64,000 nt of DNA from Poecilobothrus nobilitatus. Lineage: Eukaryota > Arthropoda > Insecta > Diptera > Dolichopodidae. Below are positions 44,485-53,541 of this stretch, one piece after another. The stretch lies in the NCBI GenBank assembly GCA_947095535.1, contig OX352773.1:167598438-167662437 (forward strand), written 5' to 3'. The notes under the pieces were generated by a model. It saw only the letters and a program-made list of their open reading frames with translations. It did no database searches and had not been told where the DNA came from. A program made the translations under genes and the position numbers. How positions within the stretch are numbered: position 1 is the stretch's first letter; every line of letters begins with the position of its first letter.

Positions 44485-44542
44485 GATATAATAACAGTAT
44501 TTGAAGAATGTAATCCGATCCTTTAAATACTGTTATTATATC
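44485..44542. repeat. Hairpin with 22-bp arms
   Basis: GATATAATAACAGTATTTGAAG (44485-44506) pairs with CTTTAAATACTGTTATTATATC (44521-44542) with one mismatch and a 14-nt loop. It may be the remnant of a small inverted element. It does not resemble a terminator of a known gene. Confidence 0.65.
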
Positions 44543-45412
44543 CAATTACAATAACCTGAAACTAATAATTCTCCTGCTACTTACTGTTATAACAATAAAT
44601 TGAAGAATTGAAACTAGAATTTACAAAAAAATTTACGGAAAAAGAAAACGTTATTTTTTTAAGAAAATTATTAACAAAAAAACAAAATGGATTTCCTTTT
44701 GAAATCTTAAATTAACCTTAAAATATTAAAGCGTAAAATTTGCTGAAGTAGGGAAGTACCAGATTAGATTAAAAGTGAAGATGATATAACATATTTTAGA
44801 AAGTCATACTATAAAAAAATCCATTTAAGGACCAAATAATTTTAAAAAGATTCTAATACTCTTAAAAAAATAATTTTTGTCGTTATAAGATACTATAAAA
44901 ACATCTTTTAATTTTAGAATTCTACTAGCTATACATTTAATTATTTAAGAATTTTTTATAAAGAAAAACCAAAAGGTAAAATAGCTACTCGTATTTATTT
45001 ACTTTTGTCAAATACTAACAAGAATATTTTCCACATTCGTTTGTTTTTGTATTAGTAAGTGATCCAATTCTTAATATTGGGGATTCATATAAAATATCCA
45101 TTTTGTTGTTAATTAAAACTTTAATTATATACGATATATGGACATATACATATATATGGATATACATAAACTTTTAAATAAATAAATAAATTTATTTTTT
45201 TCTTGACGATTTTATTTGATGACAGTCAATGCATTGGTACAGAAGAGCATTAGAAACAAAATGTTTGTTAAAGTTTAAAATTTTTGATCTTAGTTCTCTT
45301 TAATTTTATGATATTATTTAGAGAAAATTTGTGCTTTTGGGAGAAATTAATTTATTCTATATTTTATTTTTTTATTTTTTGCTGGTTTGTTATTAATATT
45401 TTTACATTGAGT
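44543..45412. other. Intergenic region upstream of the 388-aa gene
   Basis: No coding frame. From about 45280 the sequence becomes similar to the flank of the 408-aa gene (TTTTTGATCTTAGTTCTCT). The 60-codon frame at 45284-45466 lies in this shared flank. Confidence 0.45.
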
Positions 45413-45470
45413 TATAATTTTGCCAGTTCATATTTGTTTTTGTGCCAGTTCATATCAGAGGATTGAAATT
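45413..45470 (+). promoter_or_regulatory. Conserved 5' flank motif of the 388-aa gene
   Basis: TTTTGCCAGTTCATAT, then TGCCAGTTCATATC and GAGGATTGAAAT, are shared with the corresponding place before the 408-aa gene (TTTTGCCAGTTAATAACTG, GAGGATTAAAT). Here the TGCCAGTTCATAT unit is duplicated (45421 and 45442). It is probably promoter or 5' UTR retained since the gene duplicated. Confidence 0.45.
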
Positions 45471-45547
45471 TTTTTTGGCAGTAGAATAATCAAATAAAAA
45501 TAAAAAGCAACAAAGTTGTAAAAAACAAAATAAAAACAGTTAGCAAA

Positions 45548-46714
45548 ATGAGAAAAATATTATATCTTTTCTTTGTTAATTTGATGTTGCTTCTGAGTGT
45601 TGTTGAATCTAAAAGATCATCAAGTGGATCATCGAGTAGTTCGAGTAGATCAAGTTCCAGCTCAAGATCATCTTCATCTTCAAGTCATATTTCAAATAAA
45701 CCGTTTAGTCATGCTACAAGTAGCACATCTTTTCGTGCTACAAGTAGACCATTAAGTCATTCAATAAATAAACACCACAATCATATTACAAGTAGACCGT
45801 CAAATAATGTCGTTACAAGTAGACCCTCAAAATATGTTACAAGTAGACCAAGCAAAGAATATCCAAGACAACAGTATCATCCAACCAGTCATTATCCAAC
45901 TTACCCAGCCGCTATACCACAAGGCCCACCACAAATATATACAACAGGTGTTTTACCAGCTGGTGCAGTTCTCTATTCATCACCCCCAATATCATATGAA
46001 CCAGAAGAACATTATCATTTTCATTACACTTATCGTAGAAGATACCATGATAGAAATACGACACCACTTCCATTACCATCACCATCACTAGAAACAAACA
46101 ATGATACAATTATTATAATAAACAATGGACATTCAGCTTCAGTATTGACAAACGATAGTGGTATATTAATTATTAATAATAATATCGGTCAGCAGCCAAC
46201 TTTAGAAAAAGAAATTAATCAAATAATTATTGATCCTCTGAATACGGTAGAAAATTCTAACATGGAATCAAATGATACTAATAACCAATCAGAAAATGAA
46301 CATTCACCTGGTACTATTGTTTGTTATCCAATATTAATTAATCAAACAGATCCTGCTGATGAAACAAAAGAAATAGAAGTTGAACAAATCGCTTGTTATG
46401 AAATTCCAATTAATCCTTCATCACCAAATGATCAACAACACGTCACTGATCAATTACCAGAACAAACGACAACACAATTACCAGAACAACCAATACAAGA
46501 TTGGTCGTGGGAAGAATCATTATATAAAGATGAAATTAAGTATCTTGATCCACCAAATAAAACAATGATTGATAATATTGAACAAAAAACTACAACATTA
46601 GGTGAAATTTCACAATTTCATATGAATGGTTCCTTAAGTGTTGCACCCATGTCCATTTGGTTAACTGTAATATTTGGAGTTGTTATATCTTGCAGTAAAT
46701 TATTAATTTTTTAA
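45548..46714 (+). CDS. Secreted Ser-rich protein with conserved CYPI..NQTDP block, paralogue 2 (388 aa)
   Basis: Paralogue of the 549- and 408-aa genes; no named family recognised. Signal peptide 1-21 (MRKILYLFFVNLMLLLSVVES), then a Ser/Arg run (22-46) and TSRPS repeats to about 102. A YPRQQYHPTSHYPTYPA segment precedes LPAGAVLYSSPP (136-147), a His/Tyr-rich cassette HYHFHYTYRRRYH and an NNDTIIIINNG segment. The conserved block has Cys259 and Cys283 (CYPILINQTDP...EVEQIACYEIP). QLPEQ repeats and the hydrophobic C-terminus SIWLTVIFGVVISCSKLLI follow, consistent with a GPI signal. It lacks the Gly/Ala tract of paralogue 1. Several NxS/T sites suggest glycosylation. The start has A at -3. Frames on the other strand and other registers are shadows. 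Confidence 0.92.
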   Translation: MRKILYLFFVNLMLLLSVVESKRSSSGSSSSSSRSSSSSRSSSSSSHISNKPFSHATSSTSFRATSRPLSHSINKHHNHITSRPSNNVVTSRPSKYVTSRPSKEYPRQQYHPTSHYPTYPAAIPQGPPQIYTTGVLPAGAVLYSSPPISYEPEEHYHFHYTYRRRYHDRNTTPLPLPSPSLETNNDTIIIINNGHSASVLTNDSGILIINNNIGQQPTLEKEINQIIIDPLNTVENSNMESNDTNNQSENEHSPGTIVCYPILINQTDPADETKEIEVEQIACYEIPINPSSPNDQQHVTDQLPEQTTTQLPEQPIQDWSWEESLYKDEIKYLDPPNKTMIDNIEQKTTTLGEISQFHMNGSLSVAPMSIWLTVIFGVVISCSKLLIF

Positions 46715-47094
46715 TCCTTTTGTTTTGAAATTTTGTATAGGTTTTAATTGTTTTTTTTTTTTTTAAGTGTGTGATTAAATTTATTTAAGTATAATAATAT
46801 ATATTTTTTTATGGAGTAGTTGTACTGATTTACATTATTTAAAAAAAAGAAAGTAATTAAAAAGATTAAATATAATTTTTTCCAGAAGATATATACTATA
46901 ACTGTAGCGACAAAACGCTGGTTTAAAAGTTTTATGTAATGAATCTGTTGATCAATTTAAAAATATTTTTGATGGATAAAACTATTCAGATCTCTAAAGG
47001 TTCTCAGAAAGAGGAAATTTTATATGAGTTTTATAAAAATTGGCTAATAAAATAATATTTAATTAATATGATTGCCCAAGCAGTAACAGATTTG
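46715..47094. other. 3' flank of the 388-aa gene
   Basis: The first bases after the stop are homologous to the last codons of the 408-aa gene (see findings). AATAAA occurs near 47045. Nothing else was seen. Confidence 0.45.
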
Positions 47095-47400
47095 TATTAG
47101 ACAAAAATGTGCACCAACATTTTTAATATATTTTTCAAAAAATTCTTTGCAAAATTTGTTTATTAGTTTCACTTTTCGATATCGTCGTCTGTACATTTTT
47201 CTGTTTGTCCGCATATTCGCCTTGCTTTACATATTACCTTGTTTCAGCATAAAATATTCAAAAATTTTGTAGGATTGTTAAGAAAAGACTTGAAAATGAT
47301 AAATACGTTTTTCTCTCGCTATTTTTTGAACCGAAAATTTTCCAACCAATAAAAACATGTTTTTTTAAGAAAAAAATTTACAAAAACAGTTTTGTTTACA
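47095..47400 (-). repeat. Family A repeat fragment
   Basis: TTTTTCAAAAAATTCTTTGC, TTGTTTATTAGTTTCACTTT and TCGTCTGTACATTTTTCTGT correspond to the hairpin and GTCC-rich end of family A. The remainder fades out. Confidence 0.45.
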
Positions 47401-47444
47401 CTTCTGAGTCTGATTAAATTAACCTTGTATTAATACAGGCTGAT

Positions 47445-48110
47445 TCGCTATCGAAAACAATGATATCTCGAAAGAGGATATAGAAATAGAGAAATACTAC
47501 TGGGTATCTGGGCACCTAGCATTAAAGGAAATAAGAAAGCGAATAGAAGTGCAAAAGAAGGAGCTGCAACTCCTTTTGTAGGAGAAGGAGTTGTGTTTAC
47601 CTAACCCACACCATTTTGTGGCATAGGTAAACACAAAATAAGTTAAGCACTAAAAATTGAAGAGGAAAACTGTAGTAGTAAACTATGGAACGAAAAATCT
47701 GGGCTCGGACAATCCAAAGAGCTTCTAGGAAATTATAATCGGAAAAGGACCGGATATGGAAATAAAGATATGCTAAAATCATAGAATTCAGTAAAAATAA
47801 ACTGAGAGTTTTAACAGGTTTCCTGTCGGGACTCTGCCGGCTAAAGGCACACTTAAATAAAATAGAAATAGAAAATGATGGTACATGCTGATTATACCAA
47901 GAAGGAGAAGAAACTTCAGGTTACATACTCAAAAACTGCGGAGGTTTATTCCGGGCAAGATATCTGCACCTAGGAGCATATTGCTTTGCCGAAGATGAAC
48001 TGCCAGCAATACACCCTATACAAATCTTTACTTTCTTAGAGGCAGTCGGGCTGACAGAAGTATTAGAGGTGGGTAGAGGTAGAGAGAAAGATAAAAAGTT
48101 GATTTCTTAA
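47445..48110 (+). mobile_element. Decayed LINE ORF2 C-terminus (RNase H and Cys-containing tail)
   Basis: The plus-strand reading WVSGHLALKGNKKANRSAKE gives the last RNase H motif (GH..+KGN..AN). After a frame disturbance, LKIEEENCSSKLWNEK and VLTGFLSGLCRLKAHLNKI are seen, then EEETSGY-type and GGLFRARYLHLG text, ending IFTFLEAVGLTEVLEV with a final TAA at 48108-48110. This order is that of the end of ORF2 in RNase H-bearing LINEs, including the CRL..HL and C..GEE..S motifs. In-frame stops (after DMLKS and after DGTC) and at least one shift make it dead. A small inverted repeat, TGTGTTTACCTA and TAGGTAAACACA, sits in the disturbed part (about 47592-47634). Confidence 0.75.
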
Positions 48111-48939
48111 ACGTATTTTGATTATGAATATTCATATTCTTATTAACAATGAAATTTGCGTTTGATCTCATTATTCATAATCTTAAAGGCAATTTAGTTT
48201 TAACCAGAGTTTAATGTACTATTGATCTATTTATCCTAAATGTAGGGCTAACTTATAATATATTTAAAATAATATATCACGAATAAATTATATAAGATGT
48301 ATTTTATTTTTTCTTAACAAAAGATGCATTCTTTTTGATCATCATGATTGCCTTTTTCATTCCATCTTAGTTTGTTATAATGGTAAAATAAAACCACTAA
48401 AAATTAACAATTGAAAATTCAACAAAATGTCTAGAAATGACAGTTGATCTTAAGCTTAAGTGAAAAAAAACACGTTAAAAAGAAAAAAGTAGAATAAGAT
48501 AATAAATACAGAGAAAATGATTGTCTCCCAGGTATAAGTGAGTCTAAATTAACAATATAGAATAAAGTGTTAATTTACAATCAAGTAATTAAACATATAT
48601 ATATATATATATGGAATTAAACTTTGAGGCAACGCATATTAAAAAAAATACAAACTTTTTAGTATCTATGAAATTCTACACAACATCATAACTGCCCCCT
48701 GGTATGTGCTTATAATAGTAATATTTATACAAATTTAAGAATTCCCAAGGTTATAATATGTGTACGAATTAATGAGATATGTCATAAAACATTAACGTCG
48801 TCTAGAACGACTTATACGATAAATGTATACAAGCTGTTTTATACTTGTACAAAATCAAATTACCACAGAAAGGCTTATGAGACCTTTAGATATAGCATAT
48901 GAGATACTAAAACAAACGATAAAAAAAAATTAAAGGTTA
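48111..48939. other. AT-rich spacer, no gene seen
   Basis: Only AT-rich DNA with an (AT)n run near 48595 is seen. Confidence 0.5.
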
Positions 48940-49080
48940 GTCAGTTAGATTTGTTTTAATAGAGGATGGATACGATTTAGTCCGTAAATATCTGGTAATT
49001 ATTATGCTACGAGGTATATTGTATCTTTTGAAGATTTCCACCAACCCACAAAAAAAAAAAAAAAAAAAATCTTAAATTGT
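48940..49080 (+). mobile_element. SINE S2, 5'-truncated tail
   Basis: GATTTAGTCCGTAAATATCT and TTTTGAAGATTTCCACCAAC lead into a poly(A) run at about 49050-49069. They match the 3' end of S2 at 60090-60178 (TTTAGTCAGTAAGAATCTG, TTTTGGAAGATTCCCACCTC). The head is missing, as expected for incomplete reverse transcription. Confidence 0.6.
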
Positions 49081-49191
49081 TATCTAATAAAAAACAAATA
49101 TAATAAAAGAAAATAAACCAATTTTATATATTTAATTTTTTGTTAATGGAAACTTGTTATTATTTAAAAAATTTTTTAAAAAATTATTTCA

Positions 49192-49460
49192 GGGGCCTCG
49201 GTGGCCTAGTGGGTAAGAGCGTATAAAATGCGCTGTAAACACCGAGGGAGTGTGGGTTCGAATCCTGCACAGGTCGTAAGTGTTTTTTCTTTACATAGCC
49301 CCCTTACGACCAAATATAATGTAAATATATAGTATATAATATAAATAATTTAATAATAGTATAAAAAAAACCTATAATGGCCTTAGTAGCCGATGGTTCA
49401 ATAATATTGCATTACATTTATGTATGTAATATTAATATAAAAAAAAAAAAAAAAAAAATG
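49192..49460 (+). mobile_element. SINE S1b with intact Pol III boxes
   Basis: It starts GGGGCCTCGGTGGCCTAGTG. The A box TGGCCTAGTGG is at 49202-49212 and the B box GGTTCGAATCC at 49255-49265, 43 nt apart, a tRNA-like spacing. A GTCGTAAG...CTTACGAC hairpin follows (about 49274-49310). The 3' body then differs from S1a: GGCCTTAGTAGCCGATGGTT, ATATTGCATTACATTTATG, GTAATATTAATATAAAA and a final A run. It is the best-preserved S1 promoter in the window. Confidence 0.88.
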
Positions 49461-49909
49461 ATTTAAAATTTTTTATAGTTTTATCAAAATTCAGTATTAG
49501 CATTTTATTGTGAACAATTTATCAATTATAATTAAATAATTTTAAATTGCAAAAACAAGTAATTTTTCTATACCCTCATATCCTTATTTTTTTTGCTCCT
49601 TCGCATTCCTATAAGAAGCATATAGAGAATCCATTTAGTTGTTTATTATTCATATTTAATTAAACTTCATTTTCTGGGATCATTAATTTCACTAAGCCGT
49701 TAAATACTCGGCTGTAGCTATTGTAGAACACTATGAGACGTAAATATTTCTTTATTTTTACGCCATCTATTATCTTATACAAGAATTATTTTATTATATA
49801 TTATAAAATAATATTACTTATAATTTATATAGATATATATGTACTTTTTTATTTAATTATACTTAATTTTACTAATTAATATTATAAGTAAAATGTATAT
49901 GATAATCTA
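49461..49909. other. AT-rich spacer, no gene seen
   Basis: No coding or RNA feature is recognised. Confidence 0.5.
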
Positions 49910-49986
49910 AATGACCTAGCCAGAGTTTGAATCCGAAACCTTTCCAATGGAAAACCAATATCTTAATGATTATACCATTGGTTGGA
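49910..49986 (-). mobile_element. SINE S2 head, diverged
   Basis: The minus strand reads CCAACCAATGGTATAATCAT, GGTTTTCCATTGGAAAGG, then the B-box-like GGATTCAAACTCTGG and CTAGGTCATT. It matches the S2 head (CAGTGGTTAAG...GGTTCAAACCCCGGTCAGGT) with substitutions. No S2 body follows. Confidence 0.6.
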
Positions 49987-50187
49987 TACTCTTGTATGTG
50001 ATGCATCTTAATTAATTTTTTTAAATATTTAAATAAAGTAAGATTTTATTTATAAAAAGATTCAATTTCATTAATTCAAAATTAAATTTAGTATATAAAA
50101 ATATATACAATATATTACAGAATTTATTATCTTTTTATACAAGATGATAAATACGAAATCAATCAATATGTTGGGCTTAGAAGAAAA

Positions 50188-51026
50188 CAAGGTAGAATGT
50201 AAACCAACGGTTTTTAAAAGCGCACATTTCCAAAAGGCAATACAAACGTTTACAATTGCGACTTGCACAAAAATTTTAAAATTTAAGAAATTTTTTGTAA
50301 TAAGAAAAAACGTGAAAACAGGACTTTTCTGGAATTTTGAGTGGCTGTAAGTCTGGAACTCTATATAAATAAGAAAAACCGTTAACACACGTTAAAATAT
50401 ATTACTGATCCTTTAATTTTCATGTCTTGTCGAAGAAAATTTTTTACAGATGCCTAAATTACAGGTGTCTAAAAATAGCAAATTTTCAATTTTCGAGGCG
50501 TAATAACTCTTAAACAGGGGGTGGTACAAAAAAATTTTCTGAGCAAACTTATATTAATTCTAAAAGTTCTTTTTGCCTCAAAATTTCAAGCTCCTATCTA
50601 AAAGCGTGCCGGAGTTCTGAAGGTAGAAAAATCAAGCAAAATTTGGTTTTCACATAACGGTAAATTTAAATACTAAATTTAAAAATTATATATAATTTTG
50701 ATATTGATTTATAAAGGTAAAAAATATTCCCGTCGAATGGCGTTTTCATATTCAAAAAATGTTAAGCGGAACATGAAATATACGAGTTTAAAAATAGGGC
50801 TTTTTCAAAGTTTGAGGGCTGTAGTTCCCTGATGGATGGGGCTACATGAAAAAGTTCCACAAAATTAATTTTTTATGAGACCTACCCATGGTTAAAATTT
50901 TTTTTCTCTATTTTTAACGGTGTAGAAGTTTTGTAAGCAGACGGACAGGCGAACAGACGGACGGACGGACAGAGTGAAACTAATAGGCACATTTTTCCAA
51001 ATTTTTTTTTGGAAATGTGCTAAAAA
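50188..51026 (+). repeat. Family A repeat, copy with internal deletion
   Basis: Both ends are intact (ACAAGGTAGAATGTAAACCA; GGAAATGTGCTAAAAA). An ACGGACGGACGGAC run and the terminal hairpin are present, but one of the two internal halves is missing, leaving about 0.84 kb. Short frames on both strands are spurious. Confidence 0.75.
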
Positions 51027-51579
51027 GACTTAACCTTTATTAATCATTTAATAAACTTAAACAATCTTAAAAAGTAGTTATTTCAGTTTTCACATTATAA
51101 AACGATTTGTTTTTAAAAATTTAAACTGTGTGCTTAGATTAAAATATTTCTCATTTTGTCTTTAAAATTTTTTCAAAGATTTAAAAACTAAACATCCAAA
51201 AAAAAAAAAAAACCGGATTTTTAAACTAAACAACAAATACTAAGAAGAATATTTTTTAGATTCTTGTGATTCTTGAGATATGATAAGTATGTATTCAACA
51301 TACTAAGTATATTAATTGGAAATTCTTAAATAATTTCTTTATAAATAAAAGTTTAATTATTTTCGTTTGTTTTATTTATTATCTTTATATAATATGATTT
51401 AAATACAATAAATAAAAAGTGTTAAAAATACAAAATTATATTAAGGTATAAATTTTTGATTTCATAATTTTAGTTCTCTCCGATGTTATACTAATATCAG
51501 AGTAAAATTTTGATTTTATTGTCTTTTATACTCATAATTTTTTGTGAGATTCTTATAAATTGTTTTGCTTTCAGTTAAT
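51027..51579. other. Intergenic region upstream of the 408-aa gene
   Basis: No gene is seen. From about 51450 the sequence (TAAATTTTTGATTTC, TTTTAGTTCTCTCCG) parallels the flank of the 388-aa gene. A TATAAA-like TTATAAATTG lies at 51553. Confidence 0.45.
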
Positions 51580-51625
51580 ATTTTGCCAGTTAATAACTGT
51601 TTGTGTTGAGGATTAAATGTTTTTG
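51571..51625 (+). promoter_or_regulatory. Conserved 5' flank motif of the 408-aa gene
   Basis: TCAGTTAATATTTTGCCAGT and GAGGATTAAATG align with TTTTGCCAGTTC and GAGGATTGAAAT before the 388-aa gene. TCAGTT fits the arthropod initiator consensus, but its counterpart in the sister gene is TTGAGTTA, so the start site is not proven. Confidence 0.4.
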
Positions 51626-51721
51626 ATTGAAGCTTGATTTTAATAAAAAAAAATTTTTTTTTTTTAAGTAGAGAGGAAACTAAACAAAACCAAATAAAAA
51701 TAAGAAAAAAAAATCACAAAA

Positions 51722-52948
51722 ATGAGGAAAATATTTTATTTTCTTTTTATTATATTTGTGTATTTTCAAAGTTATGTTGAATGTAGAAGATCTAGTTCTA
51801 GAGGATCATCGAGAAGTAGACCTAGCTCAAGTCGATCGTCACCAATAAGGACTTCTTCAAGTCATATTTCAAGTAGACAATTCAGTTATCCAATACACTC
51901 ATATAAACAACACACTCATATTACTAGTAGACCGTCAAATCATGTTGTTACAAGTATACCATCAAAATATGTTACAAGTAGACCAAGACAACAGTATCAT
52001 CAAACCAGTCATTATCCAACATATCCTGCTGGTATACCACAAGGTCCACCACAAATATATATGACAGGTCAATTACCAGCTGGTGCAATCCTTTATTCAT
52101 CACCACCAAAATCATATAAATCAGAAGAAAATTATCATTATCATTATACTTTTGTTAGAAGTCACCATGACAGAACTACGCCACCACCCAATAATAAAAT
52201 TATTATAATAAATAGTCCTTCAGATTCTGTAATGAAAAATGGTAGTGATATAATAATTAATAATAACAATAATAATAATAACCTTAGTGCATCAACTTTA
52301 GAAAAACCATCATCAGAACAAATACTAAATAATGGGTCAAAAGAATCATTACCAATAAATCAACTGAATATAGTACCAATGAATCCAGTTGACATTAATG
52401 AATCATTACAGAATCCTGAAATTTTGTTAGAAAATACCAATATGACATTAAATGATACTAATGATCAACTAGAATATGAATATCCATCTGGTACTATTAT
52501 TTGTTACCCAATAATAATTAATCAAACAGATCCTGCTAATGAAACAAAAGAAATAGAAGTTGAACAAATTGCTTGTTATCAAATTCCAATATTAACTGAT
52601 CAGGACGAATCATTAGACCAACAAACAGAATTATTAACAGAACAAACAATCGAAGAGTTACCACAAGAAATAACAGAAATACTGCCAGAACAAACAACAC
52701 AACAATTATCATATCAATCATCAGAAAAACTATCTGAAAAACTTAATATTACTACGGAACCAACAAATAGAGTAATATATAAAATTAAGAGGCGAAGAAA
52801 ACCAATATCAATCGCTCCAATACCAATCGAGAGTGGGACAATACCAATCGCTCCAATACGAACATGGTTAACTGTAATAATTACAATAATTTTACCTTGC
52901 AGTAAATTCTTAATTAATCAATTATTTTCGTTTTGTGATTGTGTATAG
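51722..52948 (+). CDS. Secreted Ser/Gln/Asn-rich protein with conserved CYPI..NQTDP block, paralogue 3 (408 aa)
   Basis: Closest to the 388-aa gene; no named family recognised. Signal peptide 1-21 (MRKIFYFLFIIFVYFQSYVEC), then a shorter Ser/Arg run, TSRPS repeats, YPRQQ-like PRQQYHQTSHYPTYPA, LPAGAILYSSPPKS (118-131) and HYHYTFVRSHHDR. A NKIIIINS segment and an (AAY)n-encoded Asn run lie near residue 180. The conserved block has Cys261 and Cys285 (CYPIIINQTDP...EVEQIACYQIP), with the same 24-residue spacing as its sisters. An expanded Gln/Glu/Thr-rich part (QTxxLPEQ units) and a basic KIKRRRKP patch follow. The C-terminal hydrophobic stretch TWLTVIITIILPCSKFL is extended by about 12 residues (NQLFSFCDCV) compared with the 388-aa gene, which could weaken a GPI signal. 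AATAAA lies at 53075. Confidence 0.9.
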   Translation: MRKIFYFLFIIFVYFQSYVECRRSSSRGSSRSRPSSSRSSPIRTSSSHISSRQFSYPIHSYKQHTHITSRPSNHVVTSIPSKYVTSRPRQQYHQTSHYPTYPAGIPQGPPQIYMTGQLPAGAILYSSPPKSYKSEENYHYHYTFVRSHHDRTTPPPNNKIIIINSPSDSVMKNGSDIIINNNNNNNNLSASTLEKPSSEQILNNGSKESLPINQLNIVPMNPVDINESLQNPEILLENTNMTLNDTNDQLEYEYPSGTIICYPIIINQTDPANETKEIEVEQIACYQIPILTDQDESLDQQTELLTEQTIEELPQEITEILPEQTTQQLSYQSSEKLSEKLNITTEPTNRVIYKIKRRRKPISIAPIPIESGTIPIAPIRTWLTVIITIILPCSKFLINQLFSFCDCV

Positions 52949-53355
52949 ATTTTAATTGTTTTTTTTATAGTTTATATAAAAAACCGATGTAAATTGTTTA
53001 TAAATTTTTATTATTGTTTTGTATATTAGCAGACATTCGATATTCTATTGTTTTTTTTTATGTTAAAAAAAAAAAATAAATATGTATAAAAAGCTAAAAT
53101 TAAAAATATAATTTATATATAAATTGAAATTTATATTATTTATTTATTTATATTTCAAATTGGTATCAAAATTTAATATCATTTACAATCAATTAATTTA
53201 ATCTATTCAATATCTAAAGTCATTTCTTTTAGTTTGTTAAAAATAGTGCTAAAATCGATAAATTTTACGTCAAATAATATAATTATGTCAAATTTTTCAA
53301 TCTAGAAAAACTTTGGAATCAGGTTAGAAAAACAAAACAAAAAACATTACACATT
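52949..53355. other. 3' flank of the 408-aa gene
   Basis: A candidate poly(A) signal AATAAA is at 53075-53080. No other feature was seen. Confidence 0.5.
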
Positions 53356-53541
53356 TTTTTTAATGCATTTCTCTGCCACATAAATGTGAACAGGAAATTA
53401 CACAGCCTTTCCTGTTCAGGCGTGGCTGTAAATGTCGTAAGAGGAAATAACTCTTACGACGTGTGTGGGATTCGAACCTACACACCCTCGGTATTTACAG
53501 CATATTTTATATGCTCTTACCCACTAGGCCATCGTAGCCCC
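53356..53541 (-). mobile_element. SINE S1a, well-preserved copy
   Basis: On the minus strand: GGGGCTACGATGGCCTAGTG (A box TGGCCTAGTGG), B box region GTAGGTTCGAATCCCACA, the perfect hairpin GTCGTAAGAG...CTCTTACGAC, a second stem TGAACAGGAAAGG..TTTCCTGTTCA, and the 3' end CATTTATGTGGCAGAGAAA. The plus-strand frame at 53386 is an artefact. Confidence 0.9.
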
